Assembly: GCF_028640845.1 (NCBI RefSeq)
Contig: NC_080543.1
Span: 4,727,959-4,791,958 of the forward strand
Source of the DNA: Ahaetulla prasina
Lineage: Eukaryota; Chordata; Lepidosauria; Squamata; Colubridae
Direction: 5' to 3'
DNA: 64,000 nt
Shown here: piece by piece, positions 59,660-62,789 of the stretch
Layout of the letters: each line of letters starts with the position of its first letter
Position numbering within the stretch: position 1 is the first letter of the stretch
Translations under genes and position numbers: made by a program
The notes under the pieces: generated by a model
What the model was told of the DNA's origin: nothing
What the model saw: only the letters and a program-made list of their open reading frames with translations
Database searches by the model: none

Positions 59660-62600
59660 TTAATTTCTATACTGCCCTTCTCCCGAAGGACTCAGGGTGG
59701 TTTACAGCCAGCTAAAAACAACAGTAAATAATACAATGTACAATTAAAACCAATTTTTAAAAAACCTATTCAGTTTGGCCCATAATATAAAAAATACATA
59801 AAAAACCATATAGAACCCCATTAAAATTAATAATACTAATGGTATTATGCTACTTCTATGATAGATGACTATTCAGATGCAGTTTTCTGCTTAAAAAACA
59901 TCAAAGAAGGAGAGGGAAAAGGGGAAAGGGAACGGGAAGGGAGGAAGAAGGAGGGAAGGAAGGAGAGAAGGGAAGAGGGAGGGAGGAAGCAAGCAAGGAA
60001 AAAAGGGAAAAAAGAACGGGAGGAAAAGAGAGGGAAAAGGAGGAGAGAAGGGAACGGAAGAGGGAGAGAGGGGAGGAAAGAGAAGGAAAAAGGGAGGGGG
60101 AGAAGCAAGGAACAAATGAAAGAAGAAAGGAAAGAAGGAAGGAAGGGGAGCGAAAGGGAAGGGAAGGGAAGATGGAGGGAGAGAGGGAGGAGGAAGGAAG
60201 GAAAGAAAGAAGGAAGGGGAGGAGACAAGAGAAAGAGGGAGTGAGGAAGGACCGGGAGAGAAACGAAAGGATCAATTGTTCTCATTTTTCCAATGGCCTT
60301 AAATTCACCTAGAAAAGAAACCAGAAAAAAATAAATAAAACAAAAACCATAAAAGTTCAAATGAGTGAATGCGCGATAACTTTCAATCCCAGTATGCTTT
60401 GCAGGGAAGTAAAGGTCCTTAAAGAATGATGAAACCGTTTCAAGTTTGCAATTTGAACCTAAAGTTTATAACTTAAAGTTATAAACAGCTACCCAACGTT
60501 TTAATCTGTATTGTAAGAGCTAGAGCAATTATTACAGAATCTCCCTGCAACCAGCTGTTGACTAACAAGGTTCTGTGTTTTGATTTTATTTTATTTTTAT
60601 TTTAGGATTGCTCTGGACCGCTCCTGAATTACTGAGAGAGCCCGACGTGAACCCCAAAGGCACCTTGCAAGGCGACGTGTTTAGTTTTGCCATTATTCTG
60701 CAAGAAGTGATTCTCCGAGGGCCTCCCTATTGTACGATGGAACTGACAGCTGAAGGTGAGCTACTGTCAGTCCTGCCTCAGTTTAGAGGCTTAGAAAAGA
60801 AAGACCCTCGACTCCATTTGATGGAAGTGATAGGTTCTTTTACTAAAGTTAAGTGGCTGCAGCGAAAGTAAAGCAAGATCTGAATATCCCTGCACAAAGG
60901 CTACACTTTCCCCACACTTTCCCTGGCTGTCCCTCCATGACCAGTCCACCAGTGTCCAATAGGATGGCTTTCGGATGTTTTGGGAACAGCTAAAGGTTTT
61001 GGCACCGCTCACTGCAGTTTCGCATTTGGTTACCAAGCCAGGTGTCCTTGGAGGCTGGTCCAGATTGGCACCTCTGGTTCTCATCAACATGTCACCCCTC
61101 CCATTATTTGTCTTTTGATTCCCAGGCCAACATGTTACCACCCCAAATTCCTTTCCCGTCCCTTGCAATTTATGGCAGGATGGCCAGCGAAGTGAAGAAG
61201 CTGAAGATGGCAGACAGCTGACCTTGTTGTTCAAAGGTTTTCGCATCCCCTAAAGTCCTGTCTTAACACCGCGCTATAGGTAGTCCTCGACTTATGACCA
61301 CAATCGGGCCCCAAAATTTCCATCGCTAAGCGAGACAGTTATTAAGTGGGTTTGGCCTTATTTTACAACCTTTCTTGCCACCGTTGTTAAGTGAATCAGT
61401 GCATCATTAAGCGAATCTGATTTTCCCCCGTTGACTTTGCTGGTCGGAGGGTTACAAATGGGGATCACATGACCCCAGGACACTCCAACTATTGTGAATA
61501 CATGCCACTTACTACATGTCTGAATTCTGATCGCATGACCATGGGGATGCTGCAATGGTTATAAGAAGTCACATTTTTCAGTGCCGTTGTGACGTTCAAC
61601 GGTCAGTAAACAAGTAGTTATAAGTCAAGGACTACTTGTACGGTGGAGCTGTTTGTAATTCAGAGCTTCAGGACCAAGGACAGCATCATAGCTGTCTCTT
61701 GAAGCTTTGGGTCTTCTAAGGCAGGTCTCTCCAACTATGGCCACTTTAAGACTTGTGGACTTCAGGTCCCAGAATTCCTCAGCCAGCCATGCTGAGGGCC
61801 TCATGGTAGGCCTGGCCCTGAGGCTTCCTTAGGACAGGTCTCTCCAACTATGGCCACTTTAAGACTTGTGGACTTCAAGTCCCAGAATTCCTCAGCCAGC
61901 CATGCTGAGGGCCTCATGGTAGGCCTGGCCCTGAGGCTTCCTTGGAACAGGTTTCTCCAACTATGGCCACTTTAAGACTTGTGGACTTCAAGTCCCAGAA
62001 TTCCTCAGCCAGCCATGCTGAGGCCCTCGTGGTAGGCCTGACCCTGAGGCTTCCTTAGGCTATGGCCACTTTAAGACTTGTGGACTTCAAGTCCCAGAAT
62101 TCCTCAGCCAGCCATGCTGAGGACCTCATGGTAGGCCTGGCCCTGAGGATTCCTTGGAACAGGTCTCTCCAACTATGGCCACTTTAAGACTTGTGGACTT
62201 CAAGTCCCAGAATTCCTCAGCTAGCCATGCTGAGGACCTCATGGTAGGCCTGGCCCTGAGGCTTCCTTGGAACAGGTCTCTCCAACTATGGCCACTTTAA
62301 GACTTGTGGACTTCAAGTCCCAGAATTCCTCAGCCAGCCATGCTGAGGACCTCATGGTAGGCCTGGCCCTGAGGCTTCCTTAGGTTATGGCCACTTTAAG
62401 ACTTGTGGACTTCAAGTCCCAGAATTCCTCTCTCTGATAACTGTGCTTGCACAATACCTTTAAGTCGTACATTGAATTAACCCATTTTCTGTATCTGAGA
62501 AATCGCACAAAGCTATATCGTCTGTCCTCTTGGGAAGAGAAGAATTATTAGTGTGTCTGGCTCTGATGAAAAGAAGCTTCTTTGTGATTTTTTTCCTTTG

Positions 62601-62755
62601 GCCCAGAGATTATAAGCAAACTGAAGCAACCCCTGACGATGTTTCGTCCAAGTGTCCCGCTGGAAAATACCCCTCTGGAATATATCCAGCTGATGACGCA
62701 GTGCTGGAGTGAAGTGCCCAGAAGAAGGCCGACGTTTGACAAGATCTTTGAACAG
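30543..62755 (+). CDS. receptor guanylyl cyclase, GC-D-like, 11 exons, 3' incomplete
   Basis: Coding exons are join(30543..31239, 35241..35542, 38865..39231, 42085..42169, 45860..45950, 49952..50083, 52279..52359, 52452..52628, 57583..57739, 60606..60755, 62607..62755), 2,388 nt or 796 codons in one open frame. Members of this family are single-pass membrane receptors that make cGMP from GTP. Seen here: hydrophobic leader (about residues 24-41), periplasmic-binding-like ectodomain (about 42-455), one membrane span (about 457-483), juxtamembrane region, and a kinase-homology domain in which the catalytic-loop HRD is replaced by HGR (656-658) and DFG by TDYG (675-678), so it should be catalytically dead. 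The hinge and cyclase domains lie beyond the window. Ectodomain stretches such as FLPYDTL, AGFSHRI, ILDTDG and IHFPGG match my memory of mammalian olfactory GC-D better than GC-E or GC-F; this is recall, not a search. No stop, frameshift or broken splice site was found. Introns are almost wholly repeats. Confidence 0.9.
31365..31450 (-). other. hammerhead-like core motif (PLE-type), intron 1
   Basis: The minus strand reads CTGATGATGTTACCTAGTTG, then GGTAATTAAACATTTGC. It is one copy of the module tandemly repeated at 40545-41340; the GAAAC core is mutated to TAAAC. Confidence 0.5.
31622..32395. repeat. polypyrimidine (TTCC)n minisatellite in intron 1
   Basis: About 770 bp of C/T only. Higher-order units of about 165-210 bp are made of TTCC runs plus CTTTGCTCTCTTCCTTCC and CTTCTCGCTCCTATTTCC blocks, four units. 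Confidence 0.95.
32459..33066. mobile_element. AGTCCTCGACTTA-family MITE split by a SINE
   Basis: The left end CAGGTAGTCCTCAACTTATA is at 32459. An inverted L2-tailed SINE interrupts it at about 32540-32805. The MITE resumes with ATGACCCTTTTGCAGCATGC and runs to about 33066. Confidence 0.75.
32540..32805 (-). mobile_element. tRNA-derived SINE with L2-like 3' end
   Basis: Inverted. 3' end TATATCCCGCCCTTCTCCGA; head GTTGAGCCACCAGAGGCCC at the right. An A-run on the left is the tail complement. Confidence 0.88.
33071..33420 (-). mobile_element. L2-type LINE 3' end
   Basis: The inverted ATTT tail and the hairpin ACCGCCCTATCTCCCTACGG, then the inverted ORF2 end (GTTCCAGAGGGTGGGAGCCC). Confidence 0.85.
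33475..33853. mobile_element. two abutting hAT-like MITE pieces
   Basis: CAGTGGTGGGATTCAGCCGG (33475) belongs to the GGTGGGATTCA family and breaks off near 33602. GGTGGGTTTCAGCAGG (33608) to CACACCACTG (33850) is an ACCGGT-family copy. Confidence 0.7.
33891..35003. mobile_element. hAT MITE with internal tandem expansion
   Basis: Begins CAGTGGTGGATTTCAA, ends GCTGAAACCCACCTCTG, flanked by TGTCTCAC at 33883-33890 and 35004-35011 (perfect). Normal family length is about 210-270 bp. Here the interior holds about six tandem units of 150-190 bp, each with CTGGTTCTGTGGGCGTGGCT, one to three GGTGGGCGTGGC blocks and GGGGCGGGGCCAGTCAGAAT. Confidence 0.93.
35004..35180. mobile_element. hAT and CR1 remnants before exon 2
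   Basis: ACGCCCACCATGGCCACGCC belongs to the GGTGGGATTCA MITE family. It is followed by a CR1 3' end (GGACTAAAAGACCTCCAAGG). Confidence 0.65.
35241..35542 (+). CDS. guanylyl cyclase exon 2: central ectodomain
   Basis: Residues 233-333. The acceptor is TCCTCTCAG ending at 35240. The exon completes the split valine and reads [14 protein letters not shown], a conserved stretch of this family. It then carries [20 protein letters not shown] with a likely glycosylation sequon NHS, and [10 protein letters not shown]. It ends at GAACAG before GTCAGT (donor 35543). A stronger-looking GTAAGT lies 17 nt downstream (35560) but its use would shift the frame, so 35542 is chosen. Exon 3 then starts in phase 0 with [10 protein letters not shown], as the family requires. 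Confidence 0.88.
35556..36035. mobile_element. AGTCCTCGACTTA-family MITE abutting the exon 2 donor
   Basis: The left end ACGGGTAAGTCTTCGACTTA begins 13 bp after the exon. Family blocks CGACCGTCATAAATATGAG and TGATCATGTGACCATGG follow. The right end GTAAGTCAAGGGCTACCTGT is at about 36013-36032. TCTAT and TCTAG runs interrupt it at 35869-35938. Confidence 0.82.
35869..35938. repeat. (TTCTA)n (TCTAG)n
   Basis: Five TTCTA units followed by nine TCTAG units, inside the MITE. 36036-36339 has no recognised feature. Confidence 0.95.
36340..37420 (-). mobile_element. RLE-type LINE (R4-like) C-terminal coding remnant
   Basis: On the minus strand 37097-36858 has a zinc-finger-like [19 protein letters not shown] (C...H..C). 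36819-36493 then reads [20 protein letters not shown] with the PD...D pattern of restriction-like endonucleases, then [19 protein letters not shown] sequence. 37410-37222 is part of a second copy ([20 protein letters not shown]). Such LINEs insert by a PD-D/EXK nuclease. Stops and breaks make it inactive. Confidence 0.75.
37408..37470. repeat. (ATT)n (ACT)n microsatellite
   Basis: Short ATT run followed by about 13 ACT/CTA units. Confidence 0.95.
37485..38823 (+). repeat. SINE-derived 66-bp minisatellite, intron 2
   Basis: The head GGGAGCCAGTTTGGTGAAGC and the tail (CTCAGCCCAACCCACCTCAC to GTCCAAATAATAAAGG, 38715-38817) are a tRNA-derived SINE. Between them are about 17 tandem units of about 66 bp, shorter (about 54 bp) at the end. 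Each holds GACGGTGAGTTCTAGTCC, GGCAGGAAAGCCAGCTGGGT and GACTTTGGGCCAATCACCAG. The unit includes a B-box-like GTTCTAGTCC. Confidence 0.93.
38865..39231 (+). CDS. guanylyl cyclase exon 3: membrane-proximal ectodomain
   Basis: Residues 334-455 plus one base. The acceptor is TTCTTCTGCAG ending at 38864. The translation opens with [11 protein letters not shown], a hallmark of sensory receptor cyclases. It continues through [30 protein letters not shown] and the IHFPGG and CWFEPHVPC segments that precede the membrane. The two cysteines probably form the juxtamembrane disulfide common in the family. The donor is GTTAGT at 39232; reading on would meet a stop within two codons. The exon ends in phase 1. 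Confidence 0.88.
39587..40300. mobile_element. hAT MITE with internal tandem expansion, inverted
   Basis: Begins CAGAGGTGGGTTTCAGCC, ends TTTGAAACCCACCGTTG. Flanks are ATGTGCAT (39579-39586) and ATGTTCAT (40301-40308). Interior has three long units (GGCCCCGCCCCCATCTATTC) and two extra partial GGAGTGGGGTGGGAATGG units. 39240-39586 and 40309-40540 have no recognised feature beyond possible MITE scraps. Confidence 0.9.
40545..41340 (-). repeat. six tandem PLE-type hammerhead-like modules with GGA runs
   Basis: A unit of about 120-170 bp: CTTGGTTGTTTTCTTGCAGA, TGTTTCATGACCCAACTAGG, TAACATCATCAGTG and a variable AGGAGG run (longest at 40638-40692 and 41068-41101). Copies centre near 40590, 40760, 40880, 41020, 41165 and 41305. 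The minus strand of each contains a hammerhead-like core. Confidence 0.88.
41352..41830 (-). mobile_element. L3-type LINE 3' end with AATAG units
   Basis: Four AATAG units, then GGCCAAGTGTGATTGGACAC and the full inverted 3' UTR and ORF2 end. A plus-strand hammerhead-like motif (CTGGTGATATCACCTAGTCG, GGTCATGAAACGCC) follows at 41876-41912. Confidence 0.88.
42085..42169 (+). CDS. guanylyl cyclase exon 4: transmembrane helix
   Basis: An 85-nt exon encoding about residues 456-483. Acceptor TTTGGCCAG ends at 42084; donor GTCAGC is at 42170. It reads [16 protein letters not shown] then [13 protein letters not shown], about 22 hydrophobic residues ending in arginine, as expected for a single membrane span with the cytosolic side after it. 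Phase 1 in and phase 2 out match exons 3 and 5. The acceptor could instead lie 6 nt further on (CAG at 42090), which keeps frame and removes two residues. Confidence 0.82.
42205..42500 (+). mobile_element. tRNA-derived SINE with Bov-B-like tail (Sauria-type)
   Basis: Head GGTGGCTTAGAGGTGGAGCT, B-box GAGTTCGATCCTAGG (42265-42279) and 3' end CCCGCAAGGGATTATGGGGT then GATGAAGATGAT. It is framed by pieces of the AGTCCTCGACTTA MITE (42172-42204 and 42445-42500), so the SINE sits inside that MITE. Confidence 0.82.
42634..42720. repeat. (AAT)n microsatellite
   Basis: About 28 AAT units at the inverted 3' end of an L2 copy. Confidence 0.97.
42720..42954 (-). mobile_element. L2-type LINE 3' end
   Basis: Inverted hairpin CCCTTCTCCCGAAGGACTCA, then the inverted UTR. 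It is interrupted at 42955 by a MITE; 43209-43550 is not recognised. Confidence 0.8.
42955..43208. mobile_element. hAT-like MITE, ACCGGT family
   Basis: Begins CAGAGGTGAGTTTCAGC, ends GAAACCCACTACTG. Flanks are GTCTCGAC (42947-42954) and GTCGCGAC (43209-43216). Confidence 0.88.
43563..43916. mobile_element. hAT non-autonomous element
   Basis: Begins CAGGGGTGTCAAACTGG, ends CTTGAGTTTGAGACCCCTG. Flanks are CGCTAAGG (43555-43562) and CTCTAAGG (43917-43924). The middle (about 43615-43765) carries GGTGGGATTCA-family sequence. Confidence 0.85.
43925..44381. mobile_element. palindromic hAT MITE with 39-bp internal array
   Basis: Same family as 13010-13132 but 457 bp. Begins CAGGGGTCTCCAACCTTGGC, ends in its complement, flanked by CTCTAAGG at 43917-43924 and 44382-44389 (perfect). 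The left arm holds ten tandem 39-bp copies containing ACTTTAAGACTTGTGGACTT, so both strands stay open in 13-residue repeats. Confidence 0.95.
44475..44893. mobile_element. AGTCCTCGACTTA-family MITE
   Basis: Left AGAAAGTCCTCGACTTATGA, right GTAAGTTGAGGACTACCTGT. Nearly complete copy of about 410 bp. Confidence 0.85.
44946..45703. mobile_element. palindromic hAT MITE split by a solo LTR
   Basis: Arms CAGGGGTCTGCAAACTTGGC (44946) and ACGTTTGCAGACCCCTG (to 45703). Flanks ATCTAGGC and ACCAAGGC match at six of eight bases. The LTR 45019-45650 lies at the middle. Confidence 0.85.
45019..45650 (+). mobile_element. solo LTR related to type A
   Basis: 632 bp, starts TGTTGTGACTCG, ends GGTGGGACACGCCA, flanked by CTCTG at 45014-45018 and 45651-45655. 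GCTGAGTCATGG is at about 45410, and TATA box CCTATATAAAGG at about 45436. No internal genes are attached. 45706-45790 is the 3' end of the minisatellite-forming SINE. Confidence 0.92.
45860..45950 (+). CDS. guanylyl cyclase exon 5: juxtamembrane segment
   Basis: A 91-nt exon, residues 484-514. Acceptor CTCTTTTTCAG ends at 45859; donor GTAAAC is at 45951. The reading [15 protein letters not shown] aligns with the conserved KIILTVDDITF-type motif that links membrane span and kinase-homology domain. Phase 2 in, phase 0 out. Confidence 0.85.
46040..46090 (-). other. hammerhead-like core motif (PLE-type), intron 5
   Basis: The minus strand has CTGAAGA, an A, stem GCTCCTC with GAGAAGC around GGAT, then GAAACGTC. 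See findings. Confidence 0.5.
46240..47702 (-). mobile_element. Tc1/mariner element interrupted by a retroposon
   Basis: Terminal CAGTAGTGGCCAAAATTGTG after a TA. The inverted transposase C-terminus (about 46500-46640; [13 protein letters not shown]) and upstream part (47545-47620) are disrupted. The right TIR GGTTTCCACAATTTTGGCCA is cut short. It is a relative of the copy at 56863. Confidence 0.85.
46654..47534 (-). mobile_element. retroposon insertion of unknown family within mariner
   Basis: 881 bp flanked by ACTAACAAGT at 46644-46653 and 47535-47544. A T-run near the left end suggests an inverted poly-A. The right end is purine-rich (47280-47490). A CR1 3' end lies inside it at 46805-46942. 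The family was not recognised. Confidence 0.65.
47786..48370. mobile_element. hAT non-autonomous element with nested MITE
   Basis: Begins CACTGGTGTCAAGGCCC, ends GAGTTGGAGACTCCTG, flanked by CTCTAAAA at 47778-47785 and 48371-48378. A GGTGGAATTCA-family MITE sits inside at 48000-48244 with TTCGGGCC on both sides. Confidence 0.88.
48433..48961 (+). mobile_element. solo LTR, type B
   Basis: 529 bp, starts TGTTGTGTCCATGCC, ends GGGGGAGAGAACA, flanked by CCCAC at 48428-48432 and 48962-48966. TGCTGAGTCA at 48733-48742, TATA box AGATATAAAGG at about 48759. Confidence 0.93.
48980..49060 (+). other. hammerhead-like core motif (PLE-type), intron 5
   Basis: CGAAGA, A, stem GCCTCTC with GAGAAGC around GGAT, then GAAACGTC (about 48983-49016). 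The first base of the CTGA core is altered. Confidence 0.45.
49222..49860 (-). mobile_element. solo LTR, third family, inside a MITE
   Basis: 639 bp with TGTGATGACCC and GGGGCCAGACA ends, flanked by GGTTG at 49217-49221 and 49861-49865. The surrounding sequence (about 49140-49221 and 49861-49890) is one AGTCCTCGACTTA-family MITE. The minus orientation is inferred from a GCGCCCTGGGTCATCACA-type end. Confidence 0.82.
49952..50083 (+). CDS. guanylyl cyclase exon 6: serine-rich cytosolic linker
   Basis: Exactly 44 codons (residues 515-558), phase 0 on both sides. Acceptor TGCCTTCACAG ends at 49951; donor GTAACG is at 50084. It is rich in serine and threonine ([19 protein letters not shown]) and ends in NVAVYE, which matches the family motif just before the kinase-homology domain. 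This linker is a known phosphorylation-prone stretch in receptor cyclases; phosphorylation here is inference only. Confidence 0.85.
50101..50460 (+). mobile_element. tRNA-derived SINE, 360 bp
   Basis: Starts 18 bp after the exon 6 donor. Head GTGGCTCAGTGGCTCAGACG, B-box GCGGTTCGAATCCC (50164-50177), body CACGCCGGCCACATGACCAC, and 3' end GGAACCTTTACCTTTATG. It is the uninterrupted counterpart of 19387-20190. Confidence 0.88.
50590..51360 (-). repeat. SINE-derived minisatellite, intron 6, inverted
   Basis: Inverted tail (TTTATTATTTTTACAAATAA, CCTGTGAGGTGGGTTGGGCT) followed by about seven diverged units of about 60-66 bp with AACTAGAACTCACCGTCTCC and GGTGATTGGCCAAAGTCACC. It ends with the inverted head near 51340. 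Same SINE as 37485 and 62790. 51361-51500 has no recognised feature. Confidence 0.9.
51500..51850. mobile_element. AGTCCTCGACTTA-family MITE
   Basis: Diverged interior (CCCACGATCATGTGATCACC) and right end GTAAGTCGCGGACTACCCAT. Confidence 0.75.
51885..52250. mobile_element. hAT-like MITE, GGTGGGATTCA family
   Basis: Begins CTGGGGAGGGATTAAGAC, ends GGCTGAATCCCACCCCTG. Flanks TTTAAAAA and TTTAAAAC agree at seven of eight bases. It lies about 30 bp before exon 7. Confidence 0.8.
52279..52359 (+). CDS. guanylyl cyclase exon 7: start of kinase-homology domain
   Basis: Exactly 27 codons (residues 559-585), phase 0. Acceptor TGCTTCAACAG ends at 52278; donor GTACGT is at 52360. [10 protein letters not shown] is the first strand of the pseudokinase N-lobe. 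The lobe appears somewhat shorter than in mammalian photoreceptor cyclases. Confidence 0.85.
52452..52628 (+). CDS. guanylyl cyclase exon 8: kinase-homology N-lobe
   Basis: 59 codons (residues 586-644), phase 0. Acceptor TTTGTCTGCAG ends at 52451; donor GTAAGC is at 52629. The intron before it is only 92 bp, by far the shortest in the gene. It carries [13 protein letters not shown], the family's helix-C region, then [10 protein letters not shown] and [15 protein letters not shown], which are nearly invariant in sensory receptor cyclases. Confidence 0.9.
52733..53520 (-). mobile_element. L3-type LINE 3' end split by a SINE
   Basis: Twelve AATAG units (52733-52800), inverted L3 UTR, a partial L2-tailed SINE on the + strand (52933-53100), then L3 again with the ORF2 end ([20 protein letters not shown]). 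Confidence 0.88.
53521..54247 (+). mobile_element. CR1 LINE, ORF2 end and 3' UTR
   Basis: Reads [31 protein letters not shown] and [15 protein letters not shown], then is frame-broken near 53900, and ends CTCCAAGGTCCCTCACAACC. It is the longest CR1 copy here. MITE scraps follow at 54338-54480 and a LINE tail at 54570-54650. Confidence 0.9.
54652..55440. repeat. long inverted repeat with PLE-type hammerhead-like cores
   Basis: Arms of about 230 bp (54655-54886 and 54920-55150) with a 33-bp spacer, followed by a further half-inverted and a direct copy to 55440. Each arm has TTTTCTCCCGTGTAAGATTG, a TA run and GATGACGAATGAGACTTCG. Plus-strand cores are at 54966-54999 and about 55228-55262; a minus-strand core is at about 54805-54840. 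Confidence 0.88.
55441..56250 (-). mobile_element. CR1-group LINE, ORF2 C-terminal remnant
   Basis: Inverted, same family as 20755-21340 but longer: the minus strand encodes [22 protein letters not shown] and [19 protein letters not shown] segments of an RT C-terminus. 56251-56515 has no recognised feature. Confidence 0.8.
56520..56750 (-). mobile_element. tRNA-derived SINE with Bov-B-like tail (Sauria-type)
   Basis: Inverted counterpart of 42205: CCATAATCCCTTGCGGAGTG at the left, CCTAGGATCGAACTCACAGC (B-box) at the right. Confidence 0.85.
56863..57492 (+). mobile_element. internally deleted Tc1/mariner element
   Basis: 630 bp flanked by TA (56861-56862 and 57493-57494). TIRs are TAGTAGTAGCCAAAATTGTG and its complement. 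The retained transposase C-terminus (about 56950-57205) reads [20 protein letters not shown], with the D/E-bearing DDE motif end, and then [16 protein letters not shown]. The N-terminal half is missing. It ends 90 bp before exon 9. Confidence 0.92.
57583..57739 (+). CDS. guanylyl cyclase exon 9: pseudo-catalytic loop
   Basis: Residues 645-696 plus one base. Acceptor CTTTTCCAG ends at 57582; donor GTATCT is at 57740. [19 protein letters not shown] holds the degenerate catalytic loop (HGR in place of HRD), followed by TDYG in place of DFG, so phosphotransfer is not expected. The intron donor runs straight into a CT/CTAT microsatellite, which starts within the GTATCT itself. Phase 0 in, phase 1 out. 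Confidence 0.9.
57740..58656. repeat. Bkm-like GATA/GACA/ATCC composite array, intron 9
   Basis: About 900 bp beginning in the splice donor. (CT)n, then repeated blocks of CTAT (GATA complement), CTGT (GACA complement) and CATC, with higher-order units of roughly 110-250 bp marked by ATCTATTTATCCTTCATCAT. Longest pure CTAT run is about 58187-58260. Confidence 0.95.
58657..59048. mobile_element. AGTCCTCGACTTA-family MITE
   Basis: Left ACAGGTAGCCCTTGACTTAT, right GTAAGTCAAGGACTACCTGT: a nearly complete copy of about 390 bp directly after the CTAT array. Confidence 0.88.
59254..59466. mobile_element. hAT-like MITE, ACCGGT family, intact duplication
   Basis: 213 bp, CAGGGGTGAAATCCAGC to TTGGATTTCACCACTG, flanked by GAAGAGAC at 59246-59253 and 59467-59474 (perfect). 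Confidence 0.93.
59528..59835 (-). mobile_element. L2-type LINE 3' end with (AAT)n
   Basis: AAT/GAT units (59528-59660) then the inverted L2 hairpin CCCTTCTCCCGAAGGACTCA and UTR. CR1 remnant at 59475-59520. Confidence 0.82.
59895..60255. repeat. polypurine tract, intron 9
   Basis: About 360 bp of GGAAG/GAGGAAAG-rich sequence, over 95% purine on the + strand. 60256-60600 and 60760-61270 are unique intron sequence with no recognised feature. Confidence 0.92.
60606..60755 (+). CDS. guanylyl cyclase exon 10: kinase-homology C-lobe
   Basis: 150 nt, residues 697-746, phase 1 on both sides. Acceptor TTATTTTAG ends at 60605; donor GTGAGC is at 60756. [12 protein letters not shown] is the APE-like segment, and [20 protein letters not shown] is the C-lobe helix characteristic of receptor guanylyl cyclases. 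Confidence 0.9.
61272..61643. mobile_element. AGTCCTCGACTTA-family MITE
   Basis: Left TAGGTAGTCCTCGACTTATG, right ATAAGTCAAGGACTACTTGT. Confidence 0.88.
61724..62430. repeat. 113-bp minisatellite seeded by the palindromic MITE
   Basis: Seven copies. The CCACTTTAAGACTTGTGGAC segment starts at 61741, 61854, 61967, 62066, 62179, 62292 and 62391, so spacing is 113, 113, 99, 113, 113 and 99 bp. The 99-bp units lack the AACAGGTCTCTCCA segment. It ends 175 bp before exon 11. Confidence 0.95.
62607..62755 (+). CDS. guanylyl cyclase exon 11: end of kinase-homology domain
   Basis: 149 nt, residues 747-796, phase 1 in and phase 0 out. Acceptor TTTGGCCCAG ends at 62606; the donor GTTTAT at 62756 is weaker than the others but usable. 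[17 protein letters not shown] and [19 protein letters not shown] are the last conserved pseudokinase blocks. The next exons (coiled-coil hinge, cyclase domain) must lie beyond 64000. Confidence 0.88.
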
Positions 62756-62789
62756 GTTTATTTCTTTATTACATGGAGTTATTGATTAT

